Notes under the pieces: model-generated | What the model was told of the DNA's origin: nothing | The model's input: only the letters and a program-made list of their open reading frames with translations | Databases searched by the model: none | Position numbers and translations under genes: made by a program | Source: an uncultured Paraburkholderia sp. | GTDB lineage: Bacteria > Pseudomonadota > Gammaproteobacteria > Burkholderiales > Burkholderiaceae | NCBI GenBank assembly: GCA_937917025.1 | Contig: CALFSF010000042.1 | Coordinates: 1 to 6,988, forward strand | Direction of reading: 5' to 3' | DNA: 6,988 nucleotides | Shown here: piece after piece, positions 5,756-6,988 of the stretch | How the letters are laid out: each line of letters begins with the position of its first letter | Numbering within the stretch: position 1 is the first letter of the stretch

Positions 5756-6864
5756 GCGCGCCTCTCCGCCGACGGCCACGGCGCGTAGCGCACATGCTCA
5801 CGTGTCGCTTCGCTGCAGGTTCGCACACCACACAGCGCCATCGCCTGGTCCATTTCCTCGCGCAGCAACGAAAGCGCGCGATCGACACCTGCTTCGCCGG
5901 CGGTTGCGAGCGCATACACCGCGGCCCGTCCGATCTGGACCGCGCTCGCACCCAGCGCAAGCGCCTTGAGGATATCGCTGCCGCTGCGAACGCCGCTATC
6001 GACAAGTACCGGTATCTGGCCGCCGACGGCATCGACGATTTCAGGCAGGACGTCCAGTGCGGCGACGGCGCCGTCCAGCTGGCGACCGCCGTGATTCGAT
6101 ACCACCAGCCCGTCGACGCCTGCAGACAGCGCCCGGCTCACCTGCCGCGGATCGGCCAGTCCCTTGATGACGAGCGCATGCGGCCAGCGGGCCCGCAGAC
6201 GCTCGACCGTACGCCAGTCGAGACGCGGGCTGATCGCCGACAGATTACGTTCGGACACCGTGGCGGCCGGGCGGCTCGCCGCAGCCTCCTCCCACATCAC
6301 CGGCTTCGGCGCCCCGCTGCGCAACATGTCGATCATCCAGCGCGGATGCAGCGCGACATCGAGCACCTTGGCAGGCGTCCAGCGCAACGGCATGGAAAAG
6401 CCGTTACGCACGTCGCGCAGCCGCCGTCCGGGCACGGCTGTATCGACCGTCACTTCGAGTACGTCGTAACCTTCACGGTCGATCTGGTCGAGCCACGTGT
6501 CCAGCAGACGTTCATCTGGCGGAACATAGAGCTGAAACCACTTGCGTCCCTTGGTCGCGGACATGACCTTGCCGGTCGGTATGCTGGTTCCGTTGCTCAG
6601 CACGAACGGGATACCGTGCCGGGCAGCCGCGCGCGCCAATGCGATCTCGCCATCCGGCCAGAACGCCGACGCGAGGCCGATCGGTCCGATGACGATCGGC
6701 AGTGCCTGCTGGCGACCGAACAGGCCGATGCGTGGCGTGCGCGCGGAAACGTCGACGGGCCCCGACGGCACGAGCCGAACCCGCTCGAAGGCCGCGCGAT
6801 TATCGCGCACCGTGCTTTCGTTACCCGCTCCGCCGTCGATGAAATCGAACACCATGCGCGGCAA
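5752..6864 (-). CDS. FMN-dependent alpha-hydroxy acid dehydrogenase ((S)-mandelate/L-lactate dehydrogenase, glycolate oxidase family); 5' end uncertain
   Basis: Counted from the TTG at 6864 this is 370 residues of an FMN TIM-barrel enzyme oxidising L-2-hydroxy acids to 2-keto acids. Motifs: LPIVIGPIGLASAFWPDGE (55-73), WFQLYV with Y113, VDTAVPGRRLRD with D141 and R148, LHPRW (172-176), VIKGL with K234, the catalytic SNHGGRQLD (H258, R261), and the FMN-phosphate segment DSGVRSGSDILKALALGA (289-306). Segment by segment it resembles Pseudomonas putida MdlB more than lactate dehydrogenase; substrate unproven. F8 replaces the substrate-contact Tyr (Tyr26 of MdlB). Family homology continues about 20 codons upstream of 6864 (ARIHSIEDFRESARRALP, the first helix), yet that stretch has no ATG or GTG and begins right after an in-frame TAG (6922-6924). 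TTG is therefore only a formal start; the gene may carry a nonsense codon or use an unusual start. No Shine-Dalgarno precedes 6864. The downstream partner gene overlaps by ATGA. Confidence 0.82.
   Translation of the reverse strand: MPRMVFDFIDGGAGNESTVRDNRAAFERVRLVPSGPVDVSARTPRIGLFGRQQALPIVIGPIGLASAFWPDGEIALARAAARHGIPFVLSNGTSIPTGKVMSATKGRKWFQLYVPPDERLLDTWLDQIDREGYDVLEVTVDTAVPGRRLRDVRNGFSMPLRWTPAKVLDVALHPRWMIDMLRSGAPKPVMWEEAAASRPAATVSERNLSAISPRLDWRTVERLRARWPHALVIKGLADPRQVSRALSAGVDGLVVSNHGGRQLDGAVAALDVLPEIVDAVGGQIPVLVDSGVRSGSDILKALALGASAVQIGRAAVYALATAGEAGVDRALSLLREEMDQAMALCGVRTCSEATREHVRYAPWPSAERRA
5761..5767 (-). promoter_or_regulatory. Ribosome binding site of the reductase gene
   Basis: GGAGAGG on the minus strand, five bases before the ATG at 5755. 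It lies inside the last codons of the dehydrogenase gene and fixes the overlapping ATGA start. Confidence 0.7.
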
Positions 6865-6921
6865 CGCGCGGCGCGCGGATTCGCGGAAGTCTTCGATGCT
6901 ATGGATACGCGCGAGCCTGCG
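6865..6921 (-). other. Coding-like 5' extension of the dehydrogenase gene, directly after an in-frame TAG
   Basis: Nineteen codons in the dehydrogenase frame read RRLARIHSIEDFRESARRA and continue into LPRMVFDF. This matches the first helix of the family (in MdlB, FNVEDYRKLRQKRLPKMVYDY). The TAG at 6922-6924 is preceded in frame by ATG CCG (6930-6925), so the stretch would read M-P-stop-R-R-L. A CAG or AAG to TAG change would explain it. Alternatively the TAG ends an upstream gene. Confidence 0.55.
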
Positions 6922-6924
6922 CTA

Positions 6925-6988
6925 CGGCATCGCAAGCGACGCCTGACTTTCCGGTTCATTCGTGGCGCGCGTCACAACCGGGTCGGGG
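6925..6988 (-). other. Right-edge stretch, possible end of an upstream gene; unassigned
   Basis: The dehydrogenase frame is open from the right edge to the TAG at 6922, reading about PDPVVTRATNEPESQASLAMP then stop. It could be the tail of an upstream gene or an N-terminal extension of the dehydrogenase. It is too short to identify. No good Shine-Dalgarno precedes the ATG at 6930, and no promoter is recognisable. Confidence 0.25.

Noticed and set aside
5078..5788. Plus-strand open frame of 236 codons antisense to the reductase
   Set aside because: Arg/Ala/His-rich shadow of a well-supported gene; no motif and no ribosome site noticed.
6597..6959. Minus-strand 120-codon frame starting at ATG 6959 as a separate small gene
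   Set aside because: It is out of frame with the dehydrogenase, Arg/Ser-rich, and overlaps conserved dehydrogenase sequence. It could only matter if a frameshift joined it to the dehydrogenase, and the observed TAG is explained more simply.

Overview
The window looks like accessory catabolic DNA from a GC-rich beta-proteobacterium, most likely Burkholderia sensu lato (Paraburkholderia, Caballeronia or Burkholderia). That placement is an inference from the strong G/C third-position bias, the Burkholderiales-type general porin (signal peptide, then a mature start QSSVTLYGAID, and a C-terminal Phe), and the mix of families. No 16S or other marker is present. All six genes lie on the minus strand, so transcription runs from the right edge to the left.

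Layout in order of transcription. (1) 6988-4751, first unit: an FMN-dependent 2-hydroxyacid dehydrogenase resembling (S)-mandelate dehydrogenase, whose 5' end is problematic, overlaps a ketopantoate-reductase-fold protein by ATGA. The unit ends in a clear intrinsic terminator at 4693-4722. (2) 4692-4464: a 5' control region with a perfect 8-7-8 palindrome of the LysR-box type (4581-4603) and a long leader. (3) 4463-1, second unit: an MHS-family MFS transporter, an outer-membrane porin, an enolase-superfamily (mandelate racemase subgroup) enzyme and a LivK-type periplasmic binding protein cut by the left edge. The gaps are 32, 28 and 36 nt, so these four are probably one operon.

Reading the genes together: the porin admits a small anionic solute, the MFS carrier (and perhaps an ABC system whose binding protein is seen here) moves it inward, the enolase-superfamily enzyme abstracts a proton alpha to a carboxylate (dehydration, cycloisomerisation or racemisation), and the FMN enzyme and the NAD(P)H reductase act on 2-hydroxy/2-keto acids. 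The best overall guess is a catabolic locus for a hydroxy acid or sugar acid. The substrate cannot be named from sequence. Every family is known; any novelty lies in the combination, in departures from family motifs (K-F-G in the enolase-superfamily protein, Phe for the substrate Tyr in the FMN enzyme), and in the in-frame TAG just ahead of the FMN enzyme's conserved N-terminus. I see no RNA genes, insertion sequences, CRISPR arrays or phage genes.
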